DNA of 34,588 nt. Origin: Ktedonobacteria bacterium. GTDB lineage: Bacteria > Chloroflexota > Ktedonobacteria > Ktedonobacterales > JACDGC01. The translations under genes and the position numbers were made by a program. This document shows positions 15,901 through 24,217 of this stretch, piece after piece; position 1 is the first letter of the stretch, and each line of letters opens with the position of its first letter. Under the pieces are notes generated by a model. The model worked only from the letters and a program-made list of their open reading frames with translations. It had not been told where the DNA came from and ran no database searches. The stretch covers positions 1 through 34,588 of the forward strand of contig DAIDHM010000036.1 in the NCBI GenBank assembly GCA_027459705.1, in the 5' to 3' direction.

Positions 15901-18900
15901 TCCGTACGTTTCCTTTCGGTAAGGTGGCGCCTTGATAGCGCGGAACTTTGAGGATGAAATCGTTATGCTCGTTATCCGGTGTCAGGTATATGACCTGCCC
16001 ACCGAGTAGTTCCGCGATCCGATGCACATGATAGAGACCAATACCAGTGCCAATGGTCGAGCGCGCGGTGCTCATCCCACGCACGCCTGGCTCAAAGATC
16101 AGCGGCCGCTCGTGGCTTTCCACCTGTGGGCCGGTGCTACGCACGGTGAAAAGGACCTCTGTCGCGGTTGACCCGGTCGTGATGAAGATATCGTCTCGCG
16201 TGCTATACTTTACTGCATTCTCCACTAACCCGAAGAGGGCGGCATTGATCAGATTCCAACGCGCTTCGCTCCCCGGAATCAACAGTTCCATATCGGGGAG
16301 CGACCAGTACACATGCCGTCCTTTCATCAAACCAGCAAATGTATCCAGACGTTGCCCCATATAGGTTACCAGATCGGCCACCTGGCGTGGTGGCGTTTTC
16401 GCATCCTCCCGCGCTATGCCCTCCTTTGAGAGATCGGTGAACCAGTAAATGATATCGTTGGTCAACAAGATCAGTTTCGCAATCTGGTCAAAGTGCTTTC
16501 TGAGTTCCGCAACAGCGGGATCACTTGAGGTGCTCAGATCCGCAAACAGGGTTTCGGTCTCTTGGACTTCCTCAAGCAGTGGGCTGATCGTTTTACCGAA
16601 GATATGCCGCATCTCCCGGGTCAATTCACCACTGGCACCCAACAACTCGTTGTTGCGCATGGCGATGACAGCGGTCTGGGCAAATAATGCCATCACCTGG
16701 TCATCGAGATCGCTGAAATTGTACGGCAAAGTCGACGTGAGCACGATCGCCCCAAAGGCTTCCTGATTCGCGCTCAGCGCTCCACCCGAAGGCCGGAGCA
16801 ATGGTACACAGAGCAGGGACCCCGTTGTCCAGAGAGGATCATGCTGGTAGCGTTCAGTCAGAGTTAGGGAGGCGATGTTGGGGATCAAGATCGACTCACC
16901 CTTCGCCAGGACATCCTCCAGGATCTTACTGGTGATAACCGGATGATCGCGATCGAATTCGCCACTCACCGGGCGTGGCGGCAAGACGGCATAGCGTTCC
17001 GCTGATGTGACGGTCAAAATAGACTGCTGTACGACCCGGTGGACCGCTTGCCCATCTTCTGGATATGCTCTTGCCAGGATCAACGTGACCTCGCCAGCAT
17101 CCAGCACCGTCAGGCGGGCGGCGGCGGTGAGGATCTGCTGCATCAGCGCGGCGGAATCCTCTTGTTGTTTACGCAAGATATCTATCTCGAATTGTCGCAA
17201 CAACTCGCGTTGTAATTCTTCGGCGCGCGCTTTCGCGGAAACAATGATATCGGAGAAGATCCAGCTCACATCACGGCCGGTATCGACATCTCGCGCCATG
17301 AAGGTATCGGGGACATCGCTCTCCAGATTCAGCACACCCACGATCTTCGCGCCTTCGAAGAGAGGCACCGCGAGTTCAGCGACCGTGGAACTATCGCCAA
17401 AAAACTCCCTGGGTCGTTCGTCGATATCGTTGAAGACATAGAGGGCCTCATCACGAAACACTTTTCCGGAGACCCCCAGGTTTATACTGAAAATGAATTC
17501 ATCGGGATTGGTGGGAGCCGAATCCGGTGGCCACGAGACGACTTCAAGTAACCGGCCATTTTCTAGATCCAGCGTACTATCGGGATGATACGCATTGATG
17601 GAGAGCATGACCGATCCATTGCGCGCGCCAGTCAATGCACAGGTCTTCGCGAGAGCTTGCTGCAAGAGCATGTTGCGATGCTCGCGTAAGGCGGGATTAC
17701 CGCCTACCGGCGCTAGCTGTAGCTGGCGAATCCGATCGATCTGTATATCCATCGCATCCGAGAGATTCGCAATCTCAATATCGCGCTTTGTCTCCGATGC
17801 CAGGTCGATCGCCACCATCGCCTGCACCACACGATCCGCCAGAAATTCAGCCCAGCGTTGATGCGCGGTAATGAAATGATCAGCCTCGCGCGACTCCAGG
17901 TCGAGCACACCCAGGATCTCTGCGCCCCGTTTCAGGGGGACGGCCAACTCGCTCTGGATGCCAGTGAAACTCATGAAATAGTCAGGGTCACGCGCTACAA
18001 ACGGGACAACCTGCGTCCTACCGGTCCGATACGCTCGCCCGGTGATACCATCTTTAGTCCACCATCGCTGTTTATTCGGATCTATGAAGTCGCCAAACGA
18101 TCCCTGGATAGCAAGGTTTGCATGGTCCACCTCCTCAGTCAACGCCAGGGAAATATAGCCAACATCGGCACGGGTCTCCGCTCTGAGGACCTGCAACGCA
18201 AAGTCAAGGACATTATTGCGCAGGTCGGTGATGTCGCACTCACCTGCATCATAGAGCGGAGCCAGAATCTGTTGCATATCAATGGCTACCTGCAGTTGCC
18301 TGGTGGTACGTTTGGCAGCAGCAGCATCATTGGCGCGTTTGATGGCATGGGTGATCAGTTTAGCAAGGCGCGACAGGTTCACCTCGTCGGTCTCATTGAA
18401 GGCACGGTGAACCGGGCTGACGAGATCGATGACCCCGATGACCACATGGTCGATCTCCAAAGGCACACAGATCTCTGAACCATGCTCATATCCCGGCCCA
18501 ACGGATCGCCAGAGGGGATCCGTGTGGGCGTCCTCAATGATGCGCGATGTATTCTGAAGAGCAACCACCCGGGTAATGCTCGACCCACCCAGGCGCCATT
18601 CATCGCGGAGCGGTTTATACGCCCCCAGCGTCGCTGTCAACTCCAGCCGATCATCTTCCGTCAAAGTATCGGCAGGAATCTCTTGCTGGGCGTTTTTCAC
18701 CAACAACAGGCCCCCAGCGACGTTCTGCTCTTCAGTGAGTTGCGCGGCAATCTGCAAGAATTGATGAAAGGTACCCTCGAGATTATCGGGATCAATGATG
18801 GCAAATACCTGGGCTTCGGCATCATTGAGTAACGATTCGATAATCTGGGCATTCGAAGCGTAGCCCTGGAGCAGGGGCATGAGCAGCTTGGCGATCTGCG

Positions 18901-19873
18901 CGATAACATTGTCGTGATGCAGCCGTTCGATATCAGCATGACTGAAGGTATTGGGCCGGTTTGATTCGATATTGAGCACGCCCAATGGCTGGCCCTCTGG
19001 GCCAAGAATCGGCATGACCAGTACGCTGCGCGTACTGAGCAAGTGAGTGATGTCACCGCCTGATGGACTGATATTCCCCACTCGCGGCCGACCGGTCTGG
19101 AAGACCGTGCCCGTCGTGCCTTCCCCTTCGCGCAGGCGGATATGAATCGCGACTGATTCGAGCGGACTCAAGGCCAGGGTCAAGAGTTGATTGGAGTGTG
19201 GGACCACCCCCATCACTTCCGCCATAATGCCCGCACTGGGGGTGAACGAGGCGACGAGGGCGTCGAGAATCCGCGTTAACGATCGTTTCGTGGCATAACC
19301 ATGATTGTCGATGCCGGTCAACGCCCGGACCTCATCCGCAGACCGCAAGATCACCTCGATATCCTCGGCCATCGCAGCCAGATCGGCCAGCTGGCGCGAC
19401 CACATCACATCATCTTCGGTAAACCACCCCGCATGGGGCGACTCCAGATTCAGCACACCATAGCAGTTCGCACCCTGAATTAATGGTACAGCTAGTTCGG
19501 ACCGGACCCCTGACGCAAGCGGTACATATGCAGGATCGCGACGCACGTCACCAACCACCTGAACCTGACGTTGGCTGATCGCGCGGCCGGTAATCCCCGT
19601 GAGATCATTGATGAGGTTCTCCGCATACATGGTATCCAGCGTGACAGCATTGCGCGTCCGGCCAGTTGTGGCATCCGCGATAATGCGCAAAAACGCCAGT
19701 TCACGTGGCGACTGAGCCACATTGACGGCAAAGGCAAGTATTTGTTGCTGGATCTCACCCGGCGGGCGGCGATCATGGATCATCGTCAATATAGCAGCCT
19801 GAAAATCGGGAAGTTTCGCCAATGTGGTTTTCAATACCGCGCGATCGCGCTGTTGCGTAAAGAAATGCACCAT
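15887..19873 (-). CDS. Soluble histidine kinase with six GAF domains
   Basis: A 1328-residue cytoplasmic sensor kinase with no membrane helix. Six GAF units are visible by their conserved strand: ELAVPL at 126-131, VLVMPIL at 284-290, EICVPL at 467-472, ELAVPL at 642-647, ELAVPL at 833-838 and LLCVPLL at 1020-1026, spaced about 160-190 residues apart. GAF domains bind small ligands or chromophores; the ligands here are unknown. Then come a HisKA-like helical pair with candidate phospho-His1090 (MRHIFGKTISPL) and a HATPase with N-box LVENAVKYS (1216-1224) and G2 box GTGIGLYH (1275-1282). The G1 box is VRSTGPQV, lacking the usual Asp. AGGAGG lies 4 bases before the ATG. It heads the three-gene operon with the receiver and the channel-like gene. 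Confidence 0.9.
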   Translation of the reverse strand: MVHFFTQQRDRAVLKTTLAKLPDFQAAILTMIHDRRPPGEIQQQILAFAVNVAQSPRELAFLRIIADATTGRTRNAVTLDTMYAENLINDLTGITGRAISQRQVQVVGDVRRDPAYVPLASGVRSELAVPLIQGANCYGVLNLESPHAGWFTEDDVMWSRQLADLAAMAEDIEVILRSADEVRALTGIDNHGYATKRSLTRILDALVASFTPSAGIMAEVMGVVPHSNQLLTLALSPLESVAIHIRLREGEGTTGTVFQTGRPRVGNISPSGGDITHLLSTRSVLVMPILGPEGQPLGVLNIESNRPNTFSHADIERLHHDNVIAQIAKLLMPLLQGYASNAQIIESLLNDAEAQVFAIIDPDNLEGTFHQFLQIAAQLTEEQNVAGGLLLVKNAQQEIPADTLTEDDRLELTATLGAYKPLRDEWRLGGSSITRVVALQNTSRIIEDAHTDPLWRSVGPGYEHGSEICVPLEIDHVVIGVIDLVSPVHRAFNETDEVNLSRLAKLITHAIKRANDAAAAKRTTRQLQVAIDMQQILAPLYDAGECDITDLRNNVLDFALQVLRAETRADVGYISLALTEEVDHANLAIQGSFGDFIDPNKQRWWTKDGITGRAYRTGRTQVVPFVARDPDYFMSFTGIQSELAVPLKRGAEILGVLDLESREADHFITAHQRWAEFLADRVVQAMVAIDLASETKRDIEIANLSDAMDIQIDRIRQLQLAPVGGNPALREHRNMLLQQALAKTCALTGARNGSVMLSINAYHPDSTLDLENGRLLEVVSWPPDSAPTNPDEFIFSINLGVSGKVFRDEALYVFNDIDERPREFFGDSSTVAELAVPLFEGAKIVGVLNLESDVPDTFMARDVDTGRDVSWIFSDIIVSAKARAEELQRELLRQFEIDILRKQQEDSAALMQQILTAAARLTVLDAGEVTLILARAYPEDGQAVHRVVQQSILTVTSAERYAVLPPRPVSGEFDRDHPVITSKILEDVLAKGESILIPNIASLTLTERYQHDPLWTTGSLLCVPLLRPSGGALSANQEAFGAIVLTSTLPYNFSDLDDQVMALFAQTAVIAMRNNELLGASGELTREMRHIFGKTISPLLEEVQETETLFADLSTSSDPAVAELRKHFDQIAKLILLTNDIIYWFTDLSKEGIAREDAKTPPRQVADLVTYMGQRLDTFAGLMKGRHVYWSLPDMELLIPGSEARWNLINAALFGLVENAVKYSTRDDIFITTGSTATEVLFTVRSTGPQVESHERPLIFEPGVRGMSTARSTIGTGIGLYHVHRIAELLGGQVIYLTPDNEHNDFILKVPRYQGATLPKGNVRNANS

Positions 19874-19919
19874 TTAGCCTCCTTATGTCACGCCGCATTC
19901 ACTCATTCATGCTCTCTCA

Positions 19920-19948
19920 ATAGTAACATATATTCGGTGTGTTTTCAC
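19920..19948 (-). promoter_or_regulatory. Candidate promoter of the kinase/receiver/channel operon
   Basis: On the minus strand GTGAAA (19948-19943), 17 bases, TACTAT (19925-19920). The start would be near 19913, a 40-base leader before the kinase ATG. Confidence 0.45.
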
Positions 19949-20043
19949 TATGAATATCATCACATTCCTGATCTCTATGCAGTTTGTCGACCGTTATGCG
20001 GCGGATACCATTTGAAGGCCATCTATCGTATGGCCGCTTCATA

Positions 20044-20074
20044 TTGGGCAGGAGGTGGAAGGATAGCATATAAT
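20044..20074 (+). promoter_or_regulatory. Candidate promoter of the HtrA-like gene
   Basis: A perfect TATAAT (20069-20074) with a weak TTGGGC (20044-20049), spacer 19. The start would be near 20081, 60 bases before the ATG at 20141. Confidence 0.45.
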
Positions 20075-20140
20075 CCAAGATAACGATTGTACAGTTCCGT
20101 GGAAGCGCGGGAGCATCGGCCTGGAGCACGGGGGAGAGAC

Positions 20141-21073
20141 ATGACACAACGGGATAAAGATGCGTTGGACGCTTATTCAAAAGTCGTGGTTTCCGCAGCG
20201 GAAGAGATCGGACCAGCGGTGGTGCGCATCGAGACCGAGGGCCGATATGCCGACCATGATGGATTGGGATCTGGTTTTATTTATCAATCCGATGGATCCA
20301 TCCTCACCAATGCGCATGTCGTGGCCAACGCCTCGCGCGTCCAGGTGAAGCTGGCCGATGGACGCACGACCACAGCTACGCTGGTTGCCATCGAACGCAA
20401 CGAAGACCTCGCGGTCCTCCGCATCCCCAGCGATCGGCCGCTACCGGTCGCGGAATTGAGCAATGAGCCGCTGGTTCCTGGCCAGCTTGTCGTCGCGATC
20501 GGCAATCCCTTTGGTCTGGGATGGTCCGTAACCGCAGGCGTCGTGAGCGCGCTCGGAAGGTCTTTACCCGCCCCAGAGGGCGGACCAGCTCTGCGCAACC
20601 TCATCCAGACCCAGACTCCCATCAATCCTGGCAACTCTGGTGGTCCGCTGGTGAATGGTTTGGGCAAAGTAGTGGGCATCACCACGGCCATCGTTCCATA
20701 TGGTCAGGGAATTGGCTTCGCCATACCCGTCGATTCGATCTATAATTTTCTCGCTCGTATCAAAGGAGATCGTCCGACGCGTGGCGCCATCATGGGTGTA
20801 TCGGTCTATTCGATCCCGCTCGATCCTTCGCTGGTCCAGGCTTTGCGCCTCTCACAGCGAATGGGCGTGACCATCATTGACATTATCGCTGGCAGCCCAG
20901 CCGAGCAAGGTGGCCTGCGCCCTCAGGATATCATTATTACTGCCGATCAATATCCCGTGCAGGATGCCCGCGAACTGGCAGCGATCATCCAACGCCACCG
21001 CCCCGGCGAGCGGATCGTCTTCACCTTTATTCGTGACGTCAAGGTGCGCCAGGTCACGATCGTTTTAGGCTGA
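20141..21073 (+). CDS. HtrA/DegP-like serine protease with PDZ domain, no export signal
   Basis: A 310-residue trypsin-fold protease. The catalytic triad is His59 in TNAHVV, Asp89 in NEDLAVL and Ser166 in NPGNSGGPL. A PDZ domain follows at about 215-310, with GVTIIDIIAGSPAEQGGLRPQD. The ATG at 20141 follows GGGGAG; an in-frame TTG at 20087 would add 18 charged residues, also not a signal peptide. HtrA proteins are usually exported or membrane-anchored quality-control proteases; here neither a signal peptide nor an anchor helix is present, so it is predicted cytoplasmic, acting on misfolded or tagged cytosolic proteins. It is divergent from the kinase operon and followed at 50 bases by the Nudix gene, perhaps in one transcript. 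Confidence 0.9.
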   Translation: MTQRDKDALDAYSKVVVSAAEEIGPAVVRIETEGRYADHDGLGSGFIYQSDGSILTNAHVVANASRVQVKLADGRTTTATLVAIERNEDLAVLRIPSDRPLPVAELSNEPLVPGQLVVAIGNPFGLGWSVTAGVVSALGRSLPAPEGGPALRNLIQTQTPINPGNSGGPLVNGLGKVVGITTAIVPYGQGIGFAIPVDSIYNFLARIKGDRPTRGAIMGVSVYSIPLDPSLVQALRLSQRMGVTIIDIIAGSPAEQGGLRPQDIIITADQYPVQDARELAAIIQRHRPGERIVFTFIRDVKVRQVTIVLG

Positions 21074-21123
21074 TTTCGTCCCCGACAGTTGCGGCGGAGA
21101 TCCCCCAGGACAGGAGAAGTTAT

Positions 21124-21831
21124 ATGGCGACATCAGATACCACGGCGGAAGAAAGTGCCGCGACGTATCGCGCGGAGGATTATCCCCGCCCCTCAGTGAC
21201 AGTGGATGTCGTGATCTTAACCGTCATTGACGCCGATCTCCGCGTCCTGTTAGTGAAACGCGGCCGCTGGCCATACGCCGGGCATTGGGCGATTCCTGGT
21301 GGTTTCATCAATATGGATGAGAGCCTGGAGGCTGCGGCGCAACGTGAACTCAAAGAAGAGACAAACCTCAGCGGCATCTATCTGGAACAACTTTATACCT
21401 TTGGCAATCCCGGTCGCGATCCCCGCACCCGCGTTATTACCGTGGTCTATTATGCGTTGATTGATTCAGCACTGATTGCTTCGTCACCGGTGCGCGCCGC
21501 GGATGATGCCGCCGAAGCTGCCTGGTATTCGCTCTATGATCTGCCCGCACTGGCTTTCGATCATGACCAGATCCTGGACTATACCCTCCAGCGGTTACGT
21601 GGCAAATTGGAATATACCACGATCGGTTTCCAACTCCTGCCTGATGAATTCACCCTGAGTGAATTACAGGCGGTCTACGAGGTCATCCAACACCGCAGAT
21701 TGGACAAACGCAATTTTCGTCGCAAGGTCCTCTCCACCAACATCCTGCAGGATACCGGGCGCACGAAGATGGAAGGGTCGCATCGACCGGCACGACTTTA
21801 CCGCTTTGATCCAGCCGCGCGGCAGGTATGA
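21124..21831 (+). CDS. NrtR-like Nudix protein with C-terminal winged helix
   Basis: A 235-residue protein of the layout Nudix domain plus winged-helix DNA-binding domain, as in NrtR regulators of NAD metabolism. The Nudix box is G60-x5-E66-x7-R74-E75-L-K-E78-E79-T-N81-L, intact except that the usual Gly is Asn81, so ADP-ribose hydrolysis could be kept. Residues about 155-230 (FTLSELQAVYEVIQHRRLDK...FRRKVLST) are the family's winged helix, including the LxTGxxxxGxxHRPARLYRF-like end. AGGAG lies 8 bases before the ATG. In NrtR, ADP-ribose binding controls DNA binding; no NAD-synthesis gene is adjacent, so the target is unknown. It may equally act as a plain ADP-ribose pyrophosphatase. Confidence 0.88.
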   Translation: MATSDTTAEESAATYRAEDYPRPSVTVDVVILTVIDADLRVLLVKRGRWPYAGHWAIPGGFINMDESLEAAAQRELKEETNLSGIYLEQLYTFGNPGRDPRTRVITVVYYALIDSALIASSPVRAADDAAEAAWYSLYDLPALAFDHDQILDYTLQRLRGKLEYTTIGFQLLPDEFTLSELQAVYEVIQHRRLDKRNFRRKVLSTNILQDTGRTKMEGSHRPARLYRFDPAARQV

Positions 21832-21902
21832 CCAGCCCATCACGAGAGTTTGAAGTCGCCCAGAACGTTCGCCTGACGCCGACGAAGAGAGATCTCAGCG
21901 TA

Positions 21903-21947
21903 CACCCGTCCATGAGCTATCCGGTGGTGGCTGGCCATGGACGGGTG
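21903..21947. repeat. 12-base inverted repeat between convergent genes
   Basis: CACCCGTCCATG (21903-21914) pairs perfectly with CATGGACGGGTG (21936-21947) around 21 bases. It lies between the stop of the Nudix gene (21831) and that of the 75-residue gene (21958). No T-run follows on either strand, so it is a probable bidirectional stopping or 3'-protecting hairpin rather than a classical terminator. Confidence 0.6.
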
Positions 21948-21957
21948 GGGCAGAGGT

Positions 21958-22185
21958 TTAACGAGGCTGGGTGGACATCGCCAGGTTTTGCAGATGCGTG
22001 GACAAGATTGCCGCACCCTCAGCAAAGTTGCACAATTGCTCAATGGTAAAGGTCCGTTCGCCACCGATCTTGGTGTGGCTCACGACATACTGGCTGGGGC
22101 GATTGGGTGCCTCCTGGCAGATGAATCCCAGCTTTTGCAGGGCAACAATCGCTTCGCCCTCCGAAAAAACGCGATCAATGCGCAT
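21958..22185 (-). CDS. Small protein of unknown function (75 aa)
   Basis: Not recognised. The ATG at 22185 is preferred because AAGGAG lies 6 bases upstream; an adjacent ATG at 22188 would leave only 3. The sequence MRIDRVFSEGEAIVALQKLG has an amphipathic helix, followed by a strand-like QYVVSHTK and TFTIEQLCNFAEG, suggesting a small alpha/beta fold. It has two cysteines and no membrane segment. It starts 14 bases after the ferredoxin stop, so the two are probably co-translated and it may be a ferredoxin partner. Confidence 0.72.
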   Translation of the reverse strand: MRIDRVFSEGEAIVALQKLGFICQEAPNRPSQYVVSHTKIGGERTFTIEQLCNFAEGAAILSTHLQNLAMSTQPR

Positions 22186-22199
22186 CATTCTCTCCTTAC

Positions 22200-22499
22200 T
22201 CAGCGTCGACCACATTGTGTGACAATCGTGCAATCACCAAAGATCTGCACCTGACACGAGAGGCGGAGATCTTCCCGTTTACGGAGTTGCACGCGTTCTG
22301 CTACTGTACGCGGGTTCACCGCGCTGGCCGGTGTCACCTGCACCTTATCACTCCCACACAATCCGTTCCCATGACAGTTGGCCAGGTTAAAGATGTGGCA
22401 ATAGATGGGTATATCATTGTCGAGCGCAACGTAGCGCAGATTTTCGCCTGACTCGACCTCGACCCGTTTATTTTCGCGCTCAAAGAATACCGTTGGCAT
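22200..22499 (-). CDS. [2Fe-2S] ferredoxin-like protein with altered cluster motif
   Basis: A 99-residue protein with the plant/adrenodoxin-type ferredoxin pattern: MPTVFFERENKRVEVESGEN for the first hairpin, NCHGNGLCGSDKVQV for the cluster loop and RLSCQV for the last ligand. Canonical ligands would be at 42, 48, 51 and 82; here 42, 48 and 82 are Cys but position 51 is Asp (codon GAT). Extra cysteines at 34, 90 and 96 could substitute. It would carry electrons to an unknown partner. The start at 22499 is set by homology; no good SD is visible, and a longer in-frame form to 22649 exists. The upstream M49-like gene ends 116 bases away on the same strand. Confidence 0.8.
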   Translation of the reverse strand: MPTVFFERENKRVEVESGENLRYVALDNDIPIYCHIFNLANCHGNGLCGSDKVQVTPASAVNPRTVAERVQLRKREDLRLSCQVQIFGDCTIVTQCGRR

Positions 22500-22615
22500 C
22501 GCGACATCGTCGACAGAGCCATATCCCGTCGGATTGCCTCTGTCGCTCCTTCTCTCTTGGTCTCCGGCCCGCGCTGGGCTGTCTTCGTCAGTGTAGCATA
22601 GACTTGTCGCGGCGA

Positions 22616-23917
22616 TCAATCGCCATGCTCGGCGATCGCCGCCTTCCAATCCATGACCATGGGGACAATCCCCTTGAGCCGCTTCGCCACCCAGTGGTAA
22701 AAGAGCGAACGTTGCATCACATTCTGGTCGTCCAGCGCTGGCGAATAGCGCGCGACGTGTTCGCGTATGATACGATGCGCCTCAGGGATACTGGCGATGA
22801 GCGCGCGATATTGCGCCGCTTCAATGTCTTTGAGAATCGCGGCCAGACCAACAATCATCTCATGCCGCCCGGCCAGGGTAATCCCTCCAGCGTTACAGGT
22901 CAACAAGCCCTTATCGATGCATTGGCCCAGGAAATATTGCCCACTGACCGCATCGGCATTCTCACTCGGCAACGCGCTGTAAGGGTAGCGCAACAGTCGA
23001 TCTGCGATGATGAATTGCGCTGCCATGTGATAGATCCGGGCGTATGGTCCCCCCTGTTCGGAACGTGTATACAAAATGTGCGCGCCATTGAGTTCAACAC
23101 GGGCTTCTTCCAACCCCGCGCCAATCATGTTATCGAAGAGCACGCGGAACTCGGTGAGTGGCACGACCCCCTGGCGATGACTCCATTCATGAGTGACCGT
23201 TTTACATGGCACGATCAACCGCAGATCTTCAATCGTGGCAGCCCGCAATTCCACGAAAGTGTCTGGGGTGAAGAGTTGTTCCATCATCGGCTGCAAGATC
23301 ACTTTACCGCGCAACGCGTTTTTTGAAGTGAAGAAGACATCCATGACGTCTTTGGCCTCGCTACCGCCCGCCAGGCATTCAGTGAAACAGACGATACAGT
23401 TGCTCTCCAGGCCGAAGCCACGGGTGGCATCCACCAGGTGGGCAATCATGAGATACGCACAATGATGAATTTCACGTAATGCCGCCGCGGGAGGCCCCTC
23501 GAAACGTCGGTACAGGACAAATTCAAGCGAATAATGCTCAGAATAATTTAAAGTCGTGGTAACGGTGAGCATAATATCTTCTGTGCCTTCCGGGATGCGC
23601 GCTAGGCCTTCGGCGATGAGTTGATGCATTACCGGTGTCGATTGCAGGCCGGCTTCTAACCACACATCCATATCGTGCAGACATCTGGCTAGTGAGGGGT
23701 AACTATCAACATATGGTCGCAGAGCGGCGCACGCCTCCTGGAGCGCCTGCGTGGCCCGTGCGACGTGCTCAGCATGCACGGCGCCATCTGGGAGCTGGGC
23801 ACTGCGGACCTCTTCGATCAAGCCAATAATCCTTGCCCGCTCTGGTGGTGTCAACTCGCGCCGTGGTTCCCTGGGGTCATCCAGCGCATCGACCTGACCG
23901 AAGACTGTATGCGTCAT
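22616..23917 (-). CDS. HExxH protein, possibly M49-like metallopeptidase
   Basis: A 433-residue cytoplasmic protein not firmly assignable. VTHEWSHRQG (241-250) has a gluzincin HExxH with Glu244, and 23 residues later LEEARVEL (269-276) matches the third-ligand motif of dipeptidyl-peptidase III (EECRAE) and related M49-like proteins (LEEARADL). The N-terminal 110 residues are helical with many acidic positions; the rest is mixed. Length is below classic DPP III (about 700), so this would be a shorter relative. AGAGGAG lies 6 bases before the ATG at 23917. It sits between the S1 gene upstream and the ferredoxin gene downstream, all leftward. A peptidase role is inference from two motifs only. 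Confidence 0.68.
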   Translation of the reverse strand: MTHTVFGQVDALDDPREPRRELTPPERARIIGLIEEVRSAQLPDGAVHAEHVARATQALQEACAALRPYVDSYPSLARCLHDMDVWLEAGLQSTPVMHQLIAEGLARIPEGTEDIMLTVTTTLNYSEHYSLEFVLYRRFEGPPAAALREIHHCAYLMIAHLVDATRGFGLESNCIVCFTECLAGGSEAKDVMDVFFTSKNALRGKVILQPMMEQLFTPDTFVELRAATIEDLRLIVPCKTVTHEWSHRQGVVPLTEFRVLFDNMIGAGLEEARVELNGAHILYTRSEQGGPYARIYHMAAQFIIADRLLRYPYSALPSENADAVSGQYFLGQCIDKGLLTCNAGGITLAGRHEMIVGLAAILKDIEAAQYRALIASIPEAHRIIREHVARYSPALDDQNVMQRSLFYHWVAKRLKGIVPMVMDWKAAIAEHGD

Positions 23918-24136
23918 CTCACGCTCCTCTATGTATCCTTATGGAAATTTTGTCCTTCTGCTCAGCAATCGATTTGCCAGTCCAGGCACCATCAGTATAG
24001 CCGAATTTCCGCGATTCGTCACCACTCAGGCCAGAGATAGTCAGACAACCAGCTCGCACGCGCGAGTGGAGCAGACAACTCGCGAGGGGGGCGCGCAATC
24101 GTCCATCAGGAGGGTGGATGTTCCAGCCACAGCATA

Positions 24137-24183
24137 CAAGGACGAGAGCCACGTTTCCAGTGGAAACGTGGCTCTCGTCCTTG
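24137..24183. repeat. Perfect 23-base inverted repeat downstream of rpsA
   Basis: Bases 24137-24159 and 24161-24183 are exact complements around one central G, so the real RNA loop would be several bases. It lies 35 bases past the S1 stop and 220 bases before the M49-like start. No strong T-run follows on either strand (CTTGTATG on minus, CTTGGCC on plus). It may be a terminator-like or RNase-resistant 3' hairpin, or a relic of a small inverted-repeat element. The rest of the 300-base gap shows no gene. Confidence 0.6.
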
Positions 24184-24217
24184 GCCTACAAATTTATCGT
24201 GCGCGAGCTCTACAACC

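Noticed and set aside
22493-23326. A 277-codon plus-strand frame opposite the M49-like gene
   Set aside because: The minus-strand frame has a good SD and HExxH motif; this one has no family features.
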